DNA from: Petropleomorpha daqingensis
GTDB taxonomy: Bacteria; Actinomycetota; Actinomycetes; Mycobacteriales; Geodermatophilaceae
Assembly (NCBI RefSeq): GCF_013408985.1
Contig: NZ_JACBZT010000001.1
Location: 4,233,197 to 4,297,196, forward strand
Direction: 5' to 3'
Length of the DNA stretch: 64,000 nucleotides
Shown here: positions 32,743 through 41,590 of the stretch, piece after piece
How positions within the stretch are numbered: position 1 is the stretch's first letter
How the letters are laid out: every line of letters starts with the position of its first letter
Position numbers and translations under genes: made by a program
The notes under the pieces: generated by a model
Database searches by the model: none
What the model was told of the DNA's origin: nothing
Seen by the model: the letters and a program-made list of their open reading frames with translations, nothing else

Positions 32743-33849
32743 TCAGCCTGCAGCCGCTCGTCCGGCGTGCTGGGGAGCTGAGCCGGCAGCGCGCCTGCCC
32801 AGCAGATCGGCCAGCAGCATGCCCGCCACGCCGATGGCCACCCCGACGAGCGTGTAGAGAACGCGCTCGCCCTCGGCCGCCAGCGTGTCCGGGTGGGGCA
32901 GGTCGATCGCGATCAGCGTGGTCGCGGCGACCGCGGCGCAGTACAGGGCGTAGTTGACGAAGCGGATGGAGGCCGCCACCGCGGCGAGGACCACCAGCAC
33001 CGCCTCCACGGCGTAGCGGTTGTCGATGGTGAGCAGGACCAGGCAGGCCAGCCCGGCGCCGAGGATCGCGCCGGCCAGGCGCTGCTCGGCTATGAGCTTG
33101 GACTGCTCGATGTCGGGCTTGAGCGTGATGATCGTGGCGACGGGCAGCCAGGAGGCGTTGGGCAGGTGCAGGCCCAGGGCGATGGCGACGGCGCCGGCCA
33201 CGAGCACCGCCCGCAGGGCGGCGAAGATGGCCACCTGCCGTGTCAGCGGCCGCGGCGAGACGTCTCCCGGCAGCTCCGGGAACGGCGAGGTCTCCGCCTT
33301 CCGGCCGCGGGCCAGCCACAGCAGGCAGGTGGCCGCCAGCCACAACGCGCTGGCGGTGAGCCAGGCCAGCGCCTGGGGCCACGGGTGCAGCGGCGTCCCG
33401 TGGTGGGCGTCGAAGACCGCGGTGCCCAGGGCCACGAGCAACCAGATGTTGAGCAGCAGCGCCCCGATGAACCGGTGCACCCCCAGGCACACCGCCAGCC
33501 CGCAGAGCACGGTGACGGCGAAGACGATCAGCACCGCCAGCCCCCACGGCCACCCGCCGGCGGCGAAGCCGAGCGCGGTCAGCAGCGTCCCGGCGCCCCC
33601 GACCAGGGCCATCTCGCGCGCCCGGACCAGGTAGGCGCCCCCCGGGTCGCTGACCGCCACGAACAGCAGGCCGAACAGCACGCTCAGCTCGTACGCCTCC
33701 AGGTCGAGGGCGTGCAGCGCGGCGAACACGGCGCCGAGGATCACGACCGCCGCGATGCCGCGGCGAAGGGTGAGCCCGGCCGCGTGGATCTCGAAGATCG
33801 TCGCCAGCCGATGCTCCGGGCGCACGTCGGTCAGCCCTGGGCGGCTCAT
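32743..33849 (-). CDS. FUSC-family membrane protein
   Basis: 368 residues from ATG 33849, preceded by GGGAGG. About ten hydrophobic helices in two bundles are separated by a cytoplasmic stretch near residues 180-200 (ARGRKAETSPFPELPGD), the layout of the fusaric-acid-resistance/aromatic-acid exporter family. The second bundle includes LPNASWLPVATIITLKPD, resembling the FUSC_2 motif. Likely an efflux or membrane-associated protein; substrate unknown. Confidence 0.78.
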   Translation of the reverse strand: MSRPGLTDVRPEHRLATIFEIHAAGLTLRRGIAAVVILGAVFAALHALDLEAYELSVLFGLLFVAVSDPGGAYLVRAREMALVGGAGTLLTALGFAAGGWPWGLAVLIVFAVTVLCGLAVCLGVHRFIGALLLNIWLLVALGTAVFDAHHGTPLHPWPQALAWLTASALWLAATCLLWLARGRKAETSPFPELPGDVSPRPLTRQVAIFAALRAVLVAGAVAIALGLHLPNASWLPVATIITLKPDIEQSKLIAEQRLAGAILGAGLACLVLLTIDNRYAVEAVLVVLAAVAASIRFVNYALYCAAVAATTLIAIDLPHPDTLAAEGERVLYTLVGVAIGVAGMLLADLLGRRAAGSAPQHAGRAAAG

Positions 33850-34020
33850 CGCACCGCCTCCCACCTGTCACCGGTCCGGGAATCCCGGCCGGCAGATCAA
33901 ACGTCGCCCGCCGGAACGCGCCGCCGCCTCATCCGCCCCGGACGACCCCCGCTCGCTCGTCCGGCGCTCGGCGGGGAGCCACGTGGACGTCCCCACCCGG
34001 AACGACGCTTGCCGCCGAAC

Positions 34021-34662
34021 TCACCGACGGCAGAGCGCGAGCACGCGGTGCAGCCGGCGGTCGGAGGGCGAGGCCAGCGGGGGCAGCAGGAGCGTGGCGA
34101 TGCCGCAGTCGACGGCGGCGCCGTCGCGCTCCGCGCGGTCGCCGACCACCAGCGCGTGCTCGGGCTCGACGCCGAGAGCGCGCAGCGTGCGGGTGAACAT
34201 CCGCGGGTCCGGCTTCTGGATGCCGTGCTCGACCGACAGCGTGAAGACGTCGACGACGCCGTCCAGCCCGGCCGCCGCGAAGGCCGGGCGGATGTCGACG
34301 TGGATGTCGCTGACGACGGCCAGCCGCAGCCCCGCCGCGCACAGCTCGCGCAGCGTCGACGCGGCGTCTTCGGCGAACTCGTCGAGCGTGAGGTCGGACT
34401 CGACGGCGTAGAGGGCTTCGGAGAGTTCCCCGTCGAGGCCGAGGTCGTCGAACGCCTCGAGGTACGTGCGGCGGTGCCGGGCGGCGTCGGTGTCGACGCC
34501 GGGGGCGTCGAGGCGCTCGGCCGCCTTCGCCAGACCGGCGGCGAGCAGCGCGGGGTCGTCGTCCCGGCCGAGGCGGCGCAGCGCCTCGGTGGCCCAGGCC
34601 TCCTCGTCCAGCGTGGTGACGAGGGTGCCGCGCCAGTCGAAGAGGACAGCGCGGAAGCTCAT
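34021..34662 (-). CDS. HAD-superfamily hydrolase with altered motif I
   Basis: 213 residues from ATG 34662. The four HAD motifs are recognisable: LFDWRGTL (I), VVSDIH (II), IQKPDP with the motif III Lys, and VVGDRAERDGAAVD (IV). Motif I lacks the second Asp of DxD (it is Arg), the usual acid/base of phosphatases. It may therefore be a slow phosphatase, a phosphotransferase-like or a non-phosphatase HAD. Substrate unknown. Confidence 0.82.
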   Translation of the reverse strand: MSFRAVLFDWRGTLVTTLDEEAWATEALRRLGRDDDPALLAAGLAKAAERLDAPGVDTDAARHRRTYLEAFDDLGLDGELSEALYAVESDLTLDEFAEDAASTLRELCAAGLRLAVVSDIHVDIRPAFAAAGLDGVVDVFTLSVEHGIQKPDPRMFTRTLRALGVEPEHALVVGDRAERDGAAVDCGIATLLLPPLASPSDRRLHRVLALCRR

Positions 34663-34669
34663 CGGGGCG

Positions 34670-34852
34670 TCAGCGCAGGACGTCGTCGGCGACGTCGTTG
34701 ACGATCGCGCGGAACGTGGTCGTGTCCACCTCGTCGTCCACGGTGACCCGCACGATGTCGGCGACCTGCTGGACGCTGGCCGGGCGGACGGCGCTCGCCC
34801 GGGCGGAGGCGACGAGGTGCAGGTACTGGACGCGGGCCGGATCGCTGTGCAT
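34670..34852 (-). CDS. Small hypothetical protein
   Basis: 60 residues from ATG 34852, ending 7 bp before the HAD gene starts, so probably co-transcribed with it. The sequence is compact and balanced in charge (YLHLVASARASAVRPASVQQ then a very acidic stretch with VTVDDEVDTTTF), unlike a shadow frame. No family recognised. Confidence 0.45.
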   Translation of the reverse strand: MHSDPARVQYLHLVASARASAVRPASVQQVADIVRVTVDDEVDTTTFRAIVNDVADDVLR

Positions 34853-34967
34853 GGGTAGCGACGGTAAGCAGCGTTCCTGGGAGTGACGGGGACCACGCGC
34901 GGCGTGTGTGAACGATTCGTCACAGCCGTCGCAGGAGGCCCCGAAAGCCTCTTGGGATGCTTCCCGT

Positions 34968-35783
34968 GTGTCGTGGACCTGGGACCCCACGTTGTACGCC
35001 GGCAGCGCTGCGCACTACGTCGTGGGCCGGGTGCCCTACCCGCCGTCGGTCGCATCCGCGCTGGTCAACGCGGTGCCGCTGGACGGCCGGCAGCGGCTGC
35101 TCGACGTGGGCTGCGGGCCCGGGTCGCTGACGCTGCTGCTCGCGCCGCACGTCGCCGAGGCGATCGGGGTCGATGCCGACGGCGACATGCTGGTGGAGGC
35201 CGCCCGGCTGGGCGCCCGGCTGCCGAACGTGCGGTGGGTTCGGCTGCGGGCCGAGGAGCTGCCGGCCGACCTGCCCGCCGTCGACGTCGTGACCTTCGCG
35301 CAGTCCTTCCACTGGATGGACCGGCCGCGCGTCGCCGCCGCGGTGCGCCGGATGCTCCGGCCCGGCGGCGCCCTCGTGCACGTGGGCGCGACGACGCACG
35401 AGGGCATCGAGCCGCACGGCGACCTGCCGTTCCCGCGGCCGCCGCGCGAGTCGGTGGCGCGCCTGGTGGAGGGCTACCTCGGCCCGGTGCGCCGGGCCGG
35501 TCAGGGCGTGCTGCCGTCGGGCACGGGCGGGGGAGAGGACGACGTCTTCCGGGCGGCCGGGTTCTCCGGGCCCTCGCGGTTCGAGGTGGAGGGCCGGGTC
35601 GTCGAGCGGTCGGTCGAGGAGGTCGCGTCGTCGGTCTACTCGCTGTCGAGCTCCGCGCCGCACCTGTTCGGGGCGCGCGTGGCGGCGTTCGACGCCGAGC
35701 TGCGGGCGCTGCTGGTCGACGCGAGTGACGAGGGCAGGTTCAGCGAGCAGATGCGGTCGATCACCCTGAGCCTCTGGCGCTGA
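34968..35783 (+). CDS. Class I SAM-dependent methyltransferase
   Basis: 271 residues from GTG 34968, giving the family-like N-terminus SWTWDPTLYAGSAAHYV. A GTG at 34908 would add 20 residues and overlap an imperfect inverted repeat TGTGA-N8-TCACA (34907-34924), so it may be the operator region instead. Motif I is LLDVGCGPGSLTLLL, motif II AIGVDADGDML, and FAQSFHWMDRPR follows as in many small-molecule or UbiE-like methyltransferases. Substrate unknown. Confidence 0.82.
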   Translation: MSWTWDPTLYAGSAAHYVVGRVPYPPSVASALVNAVPLDGRQRLLDVGCGPGSLTLLLAPHVAEAIGVDADGDMLVEAARLGARLPNVRWVRLRAEELPADLPAVDVVTFAQSFHWMDRPRVAAAVRRMLRPGGALVHVGATTHEGIEPHGDLPFPRPPRESVARLVEGYLGPVRRAGQGVLPSGTGGGEDDVFRAAGFSGPSRFEVEGRVVERSVEEVASSVYSLSSSAPHLFGARVAAFDAELRALLVDASDEGRFSEQMRSITLSLWR

Positions 35784-35848
35784 CCGATGATTCCTCGGCG
35801 CCGTCCTGGTCTGCACGACGACGACCGACTCACCGGGGAGCTGACCCG

Positions 35849-36412
35849 ATGCGGAAGCTGGCCTTCGCCATGAACGTGAGCCTGGACGGCTACATCGCCG
35901 CGCCCGGCGACGACCTCGGCTGGAGCGTGCCGAGCGACGAGCTGTTCCAGTTCTGGTCCGACCGGGTGGCGGCGACGGGCCTGGCGCTGTACGGGCGCAG
36001 GCTGTGGGAGACGATGAGCTCCCACTGGCCGACCGCCGACCAGCAACCGGGCGTGACACCGGCGCACATCGAGTACGCCCGCCGCTGGCGGGACATGCCG
36101 AAGGTGGTGTTCTCCTCGACGGCCGGCGCGGTCGACCGGAACACCCGCCTGGTCACCGGCGACGCCGTTCCCGAGATGGCCCGCCTCAAGACGGAGGACG
36201 GCGGACCGATGGAGATCGGCGGCGCGACGCTCGCCGCCGTGGCCATGCGGGCCGGGCTGATCGACGAGTACGCGATGGTCACCCATCCGGTCCTGGTCGG
36301 TGGTGGCACGCCGTTCTTCACGGCCCTGGACGACTGGGTGGCGCTGAACCTCGTGGAGACCCGGACGTTCCCCGACGGTGTGCTCCTGACCCGGTACGAG
36401 ACCAGGCGCTGA
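35849..36412 (+). CDS. Dihydrofolate-reductase-like / RibD C-terminal domain protein
   Basis: 187 residues from an ATG preceded by GGGGAGC. The N-terminus LAFAMNVSLDGYIAAPGDDL and the middle stretch LYGRRLWETM define the YwjB/RibD-C reductase-like family; later it has GGPMEIGGATLAAVAMRAGL and HPVLVGGGTPFF. These are NADPH-binding proteins of mostly unknown substrate, not the folA or ribD enzymes. ribD proper is at 21664. Confidence 0.85.
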   Translation: MRKLAFAMNVSLDGYIAAPGDDLGWSVPSDELFQFWSDRVAATGLALYGRRLWETMSSHWPTADQQPGVTPAHIEYARRWRDMPKVVFSSTAGAVDRNTRLVTGDAVPEMARLKTEDGGPMEIGGATLAAVAMRAGLIDEYAMVTHPVLVGGGTPFFTALDDWVALNLVETRTFPDGVLLTRYETRR

Positions 36413-36428
36413 GCCCGCGAAGGCCAGC

Positions 36429-37445
36429 TCAGAAGGTGCCGCGGTAGAGGGAGCAACCGCGGCAGACCTCCGGCGGCTGGTCGGTGAGCAGCGCGGCGCG
36501 GAACGCCTGGTACGCCTCGCCGTGCCAGATCGTGGCGAGGTCGTCGTCCTCGAGCGACCCCAACGACACCCGGTCGTCGCCCATGACCATGCAGCACGGC
36601 TGCACGGTGCCCCGGCTGGTCACGTAGGCGGCGTCCCACGGCCAGCTGCACCCCGGGTGGCCGGGCCGGCGTGGGGACGGCGTGGCGTCCGGCGTCGGCA
36701 GCCGCAGCGACACCGCGCACTCGGCGGCGGCCGTGCGGGCCGCCGCGAAGACGGCGGCGACCTCCGCCGGGTCCATGGACCCCAGCGACTCCGTGGCCGC
36801 GAACGCGCGGATCCCGGCGTAGTTCCCGGAGGGGTCGGTGTCGTCGAAGTCGTGCGAGAGCCCCTGCACCCTCAGCTCGTCGACGCCCCACTCGCCGAGC
36901 CGCCGCACCAGCAACGGCAGCTCGTGCACGTTGCGGCGCATCGCCACGAAGACCACCCGCACCCACGGCTTCGCCGAGCCCGCCGCCTGCCGCGCCTCGA
37001 TCAGGCCGCGCAGGTTGCGGGTGATCCGCGCGAAGTCGGCGCCGGCGCGGATGCCCTCGTGGGTGGCGGCGGTGGCGCCGTCCAGGGAGACGTGCAGCCA
37101 GCCCAGGCCGAGGGCGACCAGCTGCTCGGACCGGGCGCGGGTGAGCAGCATGGCGTTGCTGTTGAACCCGACCTCGATGCCGCGGGCCGTGGCCACGCCG
37201 ACCATCTCCATCAGGTGCGGCTGCAGCAGCGGCTCGCCGAGGCCCTGCAGGGTGAGCCTGGTCAGGTCCGGCAGCTCGTCCAGGAGCCGGCGGAACAGCT
37301 CCATCGGGAACGCCCCCGTCGCCCGGTCGATCCGCGGCCGGTAGCTGACCAGGCACATCGCGCACGAGAGGTTGCAGGCCGACGTCACCTCCAGCTGGAG
37401 ATGCCGCGGAAGCGGTGGAGCGAGTGGCTGGTGGTGCGCCGCCAT
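36429..37445 (-). CDS. Radical SAM / SPASM-domain protein
   Basis: 338 residues from ATG 37445. The [4Fe-4S]-SAM motif is CNLSCAMC (Cys24, 28, 31), followed by LQGLGEPLL, FNSNAMLLT and HVSLDGATAAT. The C-terminus has SPASM-like cysteines in CSWPWDAAY, VQPCCMV and VCRGCSLYRGTF. This resembles peptide-modifying and MoaA/SPASM enzymes with auxiliary clusters. No precursor peptide gene is visible beside it, so the substrate is unknown. Confidence 0.85.
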   Translation of the reverse strand: MAAHHQPLAPPLPRHLQLEVTSACNLSCAMCLVSYRPRIDRATGAFPMELFRRLLDELPDLTRLTLQGLGEPLLQPHLMEMVGVATARGIEVGFNSNAMLLTRARSEQLVALGLGWLHVSLDGATAATHEGIRAGADFARITRNLRGLIEARQAAGSAKPWVRVVFVAMRRNVHELPLLVRRLGEWGVDELRVQGLSHDFDDTDPSGNYAGIRAFAATESLGSMDPAEVAAVFAAARTAAAECAVSLRLPTPDATPSPRRPGHPGCSWPWDAAYVTSRGTVQPCCMVMGDDRVSLGSLEDDDLATIWHGEAYQAFRAALLTDQPPEVCRGCSLYRGTF

Positions 37446-37503
37446 CCGATCATCGTCCCCCGGGGGGTGCGCGACGGCAGGTCGTCCGGCCAGACTGCGG
37501 GGC

Positions 37504-38250
37504 GTGGAGGTACTCGTCACCGGAGGAACCGGACGGCTCGGCCAGCGCATCAGCGGCCCGCTCCAGGAGGCGGGGCACAGCGTGAAGCTGATGTCCCGGC
37601 GCGGCGCGGGGCCCGGCGGGGTCCGCGGCGACCTGGTCACCGGCCAGGACCTGTCGACCGCGCTGCGCGGCGCGGAGGTCGTCGTGCACGCGGCCAGCGA
37701 CCCGCGCGGGGACTACTGGCAGGCCGACGTCGCCGGCACCCGCCGCCTGGTGGAGGCGGTCGACCGCGAGCGGCTGCGGCACCTCGTCTACCTCTCGATC
37801 GTCGGGGTCGACCGGATCCCGTTCGGCTACTACCACGCCAAGTTCGCCACCGAGCAGGTGCTGCTCGCCTCCGGCCTGCCGGTCACCCTGCTGCGGGTCA
37901 CCCAGTTCCACGAGTTCGTCGACGAACTGCTCGCGTCGACCCGCCGGGGCCCGGTGCTCCCGGTGCCGATGGGCTGGCGCGTGCAGCCCGTGGACACCGG
38001 GGACGTCGCCGCGCACGTCGCCCAGGTGGTCGGGAACGCGCCGACCGGCGGGGTGATCGAGTACGGCGGTCCCGAGGACCTCGCCGTGGCCGACATCGCC
38101 CGCGCCTGGGCGGCGGCCCGTGAGCCGAGCGCGCACGTCGTCGCCACCCCCATCCCCGGCAAGCTCAGCGCCGCGCTGCGGGACGGCGCCGCGCTGCCCT
38201 CGTCGGGTGAGCGGGGCCGGCGCACCTACGGCGAGCACCTGCAGGGCTGA
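37504..38250 (+). CDS. NmrA-like NAD(P)-binding protein (atypical SDR)
   Basis: 248 residues from GTG 37504; the upstream frame extension is low-complexity and rejected. The Rossmann motif VLVTGGTGRLGQRI starts at residue 3. VVHAASDP, RHLVYLSIVGVDRIPFGYYH-type and AKFATEQVLLASGLPVTLLR mark an extended/atypical SDR of the NmrA group. The Tyr-x3-Lys pair is present as YYHAK. Likely an NAD(P)H-dependent oxidoreductase or redox sensor. Confidence 0.85.
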   Translation: MEVLVTGGTGRLGQRISGPLQEAGHSVKLMSRRGAGPGGVRGDLVTGQDLSTALRGAEVVVHAASDPRGDYWQADVAGTRRLVEAVDRERLRHLVYLSIVGVDRIPFGYYHAKFATEQVLLASGLPVTLLRVTQFHEFVDELLASTRRGPVLPVPMGWRVQPVDTGDVAAHVAQVVGNAPTGGVIEYGGPEDLAVADIARAWAAAREPSAHVVATPIPGKLSAALRDGAALPSSGERGRRTYGEHLQG

Positions 38251-38352
38251 CCGCAGCGGAACTGCCCACCTGCGCAACCCGACGGCCAACACCACGACGG
38301 TGTCCGGAAACCGCCGGAGAAGCGTCGGGGGCCCCACCTAGGGTTGCCGATC

Positions 38353-39270
38353 GTGAGCAGCTCGAAGAACGTCCCCGTCCTGGCCGCCGTCGGTGTCACG
38401 ATCCTGGCCTGGGCCTCGGCGTTCATCGGCATCCGCGGGGTGCGCGACGACCTCTCGCCCGGTGCGCTGGCGCTGGGCCGGCTGCTCGTCGGCACGCTCA
38501 TCCTCGGTCTGCTGCTGCTGCTCCGCCGCGGCTGGGTCCGCCCGACCGGTCGCGAGTGGGGGCTGCTCGCCGTCTGCGGCGTCGGCTGGTTCGCGATCTA
38601 CAACGTCGCGCTCAACGCCGCCGAGCACCACCTCGACGCCGGGACGACGGCGATGCTGGTCAACGTCGGCCCGATCCTGATCGCGGTGTTCGCCGGCCTG
38701 TTCCTCGGCGAGGGCTTCCCGCGGTGGCTGGTCATCGGCATCGTCGTCGCCTTCGCCGGCGTCGTGATCATCGGCCTGGCCACCCGCAGCGGGGGAGCGG
38801 ACCTGGCCGGCGTCCTGCTGTGCCTGCTCGCCGCGCTGACCTACGCGATCGGCGTGGTCGCCCAGAAGGTGGCGCTGCGCCGCCTGCCGCCGCTGCAGGT
38901 GACCGCGACGGCGTGCGCGATCGGCACCGTCTGCTGCCTCCCGTGGGCCGGCGCTCTGGTCAGCGACCTCGGTGGCGCGAGCGCCTCCTCGATCGCCGGC
39001 ATGGTCTACCTCGGCGCCGTCCCCACGGCGATCGCGTTCAGCACCTGGGCGTACGCGCTGTCCCGGATGGACGCCGGCAAGCTCGGCATCACCACCTACC
39101 TCGTCCCGCCGCTGGTGATCCTCATGGGCTGGCTGCTGCTCGACGAGGTGCCGCCGGCGCTGGCGTTCGTCGGCGGAGCGGTCTGCCTCGCCGGGGTCGC
39201 GGTCTCGCGGCGCAGGGGCCGACCGCGCCGTCCGGTCCCTGTGCCGCTGGAGACCGCCACCACGGCCTGA
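38353..39270 (+). CDS. EamA/DMT-family transporter
   Basis: 305 residues from GTG 38353. TAGGGT (38339-38344) sits 8 bp upstream, so the transcript may be leaderless. Ten hydrophobic helices form the two EamA repeats; the first begins VLAAVGVTILAWASAFIGIR, the second about residue 150 (LAGVLLCLLAALTYAIGVVA). Family members export amino acids, metabolites or nucleosides. The substrate is unknown; a possible link to the adjacent amidohydrolase is only positional. Confidence 0.85.
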   Translation: MSSSKNVPVLAAVGVTILAWASAFIGIRGVRDDLSPGALALGRLLVGTLILGLLLLLRRGWVRPTGREWGLLAVCGVGWFAIYNVALNAAEHHLDAGTTAMLVNVGPILIAVFAGLFLGEGFPRWLVIGIVVAFAGVVIIGLATRSGGADLAGVLLCLLAALTYAIGVVAQKVALRRLPPLQVTATACAIGTVCCLPWAGALVSDLGGASASSIAGMVYLGAVPTAIAFSTWAYALSRMDAGKLGITTYLVPPLVILMGWLLLDEVPPALAFVGGAVCLAGVAVSRRRGRPRRPVPVPLETATTA

Positions 39271-39279
39271 GCTGCCAGG

Positions 39280-40497
39280 ATGCGCAGCGTGCTGGTGATC
39301 ACCCAGGCCCGGTTGCGCAGCGGGGACGTCGTCGACGTCCACTGCGCCGACGGGCGGATCACCGCCCTCGTGCCGACCGGCGAGCACGCCGTGCCCGGTG
39401 CGGCCACCGTGGTCCCGGCCGACGGCGGGCTGGTCACCGAGCCGTTCGTGGACGCGCACCTCCATCTGGACAAGGTCCGCACGCTGCCGCTGATCGGCGA
39501 CGAGGCGCTGCGGGCCTACACCGACCGCGGCATGGCCGACTCCGCCGCCGCGATCGACCTGGCCAGCGCGGTGAAGCGGCACTACCGGGTCGAGACGCTG
39601 CTGCCCGGCATCCGGCAGGCCCTGGACGACGGCCTGCGCAACGGCGTGCTGCACGTGCAGGCCTTCGCCGACGTCGACACCGCCGCCGGGCTGGTCGGCG
39701 TCCAGGCGGTGCTCGCCGCGCGGGAGGAGTTCGCCGGGCGGGTCGACGTCCGGGTCGTCGCCTTTCCGCAGGACGGCGTCCTGCGCGACCCGGGCGCCGC
39801 GGACCTGGTCGAGCAGGCCCTCGACCTCGGCGCCGACGCCGTCGGCGGCATCCCGTGGATCGAGGCGACCCCGGCCGAGCAGGCCGAGCACGTCGAGTGG
39901 GCGTGCGCGCTGGCGGCCCGCCGCGGCCTGCCGGTGGCGATGCTCACCGACGACGCCCCCGACCCGCGCTTCGACACCACGCGGATGCTCGCCGAGGCGA
40001 TGCTGCGCCACGACCTGGTCGGCCGCGGGGTCGCCTGCCACGCCCGCGCGCTCGGGCACTACGACGACGAGCGGCTGGCCGCCGTCCTGGACGTGGTGCG
40101 CCGAGCGGGGCTCGGGCTGGTCAGCGATCCGCACACCGGCTCGGTGGCGCTGCCGGTGGAGCGGGCGCTGGCCGCCGGGATCCCCGTCGCGCTCGGTCAG
40201 GACGACATCGAGGACGCGTACTACCCGTTCGGCCGGCACAACCTGCTCGAGGTGGCCTTCCTCGCCGCGCACCTGCTGGATCTGCGCTCGTCGGCCCAGC
40301 AGGAGGTGCTGGTCGACCTGGTGACGACGTCGGCCGCCCGCGTGCTGGGCCTCCGGGACCACGGCCTGCGCCCGGGCGGGCCCGCCGATCTGCTGGTCCA
40401 TAACGCGACCCGCACGGTCGACCTGCTCGCCCGGCACGAAGCCCCGCGTGTGGTCATCAGAGCGGGCGCGGCCGTACCGACCGGGTTCCCGGGATGA
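39280..40497 (+). CDS. Amidohydrolase, cytosine-deaminase-like, with incomplete metal site
   Basis: 405 residues from ATG 39280. It begins with an amidohydrolase beta-sandwich, then TEPFVDAHLHLDKVRTLP with the H-x-H pair. Later come GVACHARALGHYDDERL and LGQDDIEDAYYPFGRHNLLE, matching the cytosine/isoguanine deaminase subgroup. The helix-end motif where CodA has HCDE reads MLTDDAPDPRF here, so the usual third histidine and catalytic glutamate are not obvious. It may act on another N-heterocycle or be altered in mechanism. Confidence 0.8.
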   Translation: MRSVLVITQARLRSGDVVDVHCADGRITALVPTGEHAVPGAATVVPADGGLVTEPFVDAHLHLDKVRTLPLIGDEALRAYTDRGMADSAAAIDLASAVKRHYRVETLLPGIRQALDDGLRNGVLHVQAFADVDTAAGLVGVQAVLAAREEFAGRVDVRVVAFPQDGVLRDPGAADLVEQALDLGADAVGGIPWIEATPAEQAEHVEWACALAARRGLPVAMLTDDAPDPRFDTTRMLAEAMLRHDLVGRGVACHARALGHYDDERLAAVLDVVRRAGLGLVSDPHTGSVALPVERALAAGIPVALGQDDIEDAYYPFGRHNLLEVAFLAAHLLDLRSSAQQEVLVDLVTTSAARVLGLRDHGLRPGGPADLLVHNATRTVDLLARHEAPRVVIRAGAAVPTGFPG

Positions 40498-41039
40498 GGC
40501 GACCGACGCTGTTCCTGACGGTGGGACTGCCCAGCACGGGGAAGACCACGGCCGCGCGGCGGATCGAGGTCGAGCAGCAGGCGCTGCGCCTGACCAAGGA
40601 CGAGTGGGTGAAGGCTCTCTACGGCGACGAGAACCCGCCCTCGGCCCAGGACGTCATCGAAGGGCGGCTCGTCGAGATCGGGCTGCGCGCGCTCGAACTC
40701 GGCATCGACGTCGTCCTCGACTACGGCCTCTGGAGCCGGGACGAGCGCTCCGCTCTGCGGCAGGCCGCGGCCGACCGCGGCGCGAGGGTGGAGCTGCACT
40801 ACTTCGAGCTCGGCCCGGCCGAGCAGCGGCGGCGACTCGACCGGCGGCAGGCCGAAGCGCCCCACACGACGTGGCCCATGTCCGACGAGGAACTCGCCGC
40901 GTGGGCCGCCCGCTTCGAGATCCCCACCAGCGGTGAGCTCGACGGCAGCGAACCCGTCGACGACCCGCCGGCCGGTTTCGCGACCTGGGACGAGTGGCGC
41001 GCCGATCGCTGGCCCTCGTCGGTCTCCCGCCCGGTCTAG
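40494..41039 (+). CDS. AAA_33-type ATP-binding protein (small-molecule kinase-like)
   Basis: 181 residues from an ATG overlapping the amidohydrolase stop. A Walker A GLPSTGKTTAARR lies at residues 11-23, and VVLDYGLWSRDER resembles the Walker B region of zeta-toxin/chloramphenicol-phosphotransferase-like kinases. It probably phosphorylates a small molecule or nucleoside. Co-transcription with the amidohydrolase and EamA transporter hints at a small catabolic unit. Confidence 0.82.
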   Translation: MRRPTLFLTVGLPSTGKTTAARRIEVEQQALRLTKDEWVKALYGDENPPSAQDVIEGRLVEIGLRALELGIDVVLDYGLWSRDERSALRQAAADRGARVELHYFELGPAEQRRRLDRRQAEAPHTTWPMSDEELAAWAARFEIPTSGELDGSEPVDDPPAGFATWDEWRADRWPSSVSRPV

Positions 41040-41482
41040 AGGTAGGCGCGCTCGTCGACGCCCCACGGCAGCCGCCCGGGCACGATCCGCCGGCCGGTGA
41101 CCTCCTGCGGGATGATCCGCAGCCAGTTGCCGTGCTCGCCCGGTGCCCAGGGCGCCACCCCGGCCGCGTGCGTGCGGGCCACCAGGTCGGCCCGGTGCTC
41201 CGCGCCGACCTCCTCGGCCAGGCCGCGGACCAGCACGCTCCACCCCGACCGCGTCGTCCGGTCGATCTCGTCGACCTCGAAGGTGACGTTGGCGTGCGCG
41301 GCCGCCGTCAGCGTGGTGCCCGGGTGCGTGCGGATCACGATCGTCCGGCCGTCCATGCCGTAGTTGACCGGGATGATCAGCGGGAAGTGCTCGGCGTTCA
41401 CGCCGATCCGCCCGACCTCGTGGGAGGCGAGCAGCTCGTAGCACTCGCCGACATCGATCACGTCCAGGGAGCCGCTCGTCAT
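41036..41482 (-). CDS. Pyridoxamine 5'-phosphate oxidase-like (PPOX) flavin protein
   Basis: 148 residues from ATG 41482. The split-barrel signature is LLASHEVGRIGVNAEHFPLI followed by PVNYGMDGRTIVIRT. Small PPOX-class proteins bind FMN or F420 and reduce diverse substrates. It is divergent from the Acg-like nitroreductase, a pairing seen in hypoxia or stress regulons of actinobacteria. Its stop overlaps the convergent AAA_33 stop. Confidence 0.85.
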   Translation of the reverse strand: MTSGSLDVIDVGECYELLASHEVGRIGVNAEHFPLIIPVNYGMDGRTIVIRTHPGTTLTAAAHANVTFEVDEIDRTTRSGWSVLVRGLAEEVGAEHRADLVARTHAAGVAPWAPGEHGNWLRIIPQEVTGRRIVPGRLPWGVDERAYL

Positions 41483-41501
41483 GTGCCCACCTGATCAGCA
41501 G

Positions 41502-41554
41502 GCGGTAGGACTGCACGCGGGTGTTTCGGCCGGATGCGGTAGGACCAAGGACCT
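41502..41554. promoter_or_regulatory. Repeated sites between divergent PPOX and Acg-like genes
   Basis: GCGGTAGGAC occurs twice in direct orientation (41502-41511 and 41536-41545). The second copy overlaps an imperfect palindrome AGGACCAAGGACCT (41541-41554, 10 of 14 positions symmetric). This loosely resembles the GGGAC/GTCCC half sites of DosR boxes. Shared regulation of the two divergent genes is likely; the regulator is a guess. Confidence 0.4.
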
Positions 41555-41590
41555 GAGCAGGCAGCGCGACCGGGAAGGCAGGCTGGCACC

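Noticed and set aside
34907-34924. CRP-like site TGTGA-N8-TCACA
   Set aside because: The half sites are right but the spacer is 8 rather than 6, so a standard CRP/GlxR site is not supported. Kept only as a hint for the methyltransferase start.
36413-37503. Precursor peptide gene for the radical SAM protein
   Set aside because: The gaps on both sides are 16 and 58 bp and hold no small ORF with a leader-core layout, so a RiPP cluster is not supported.
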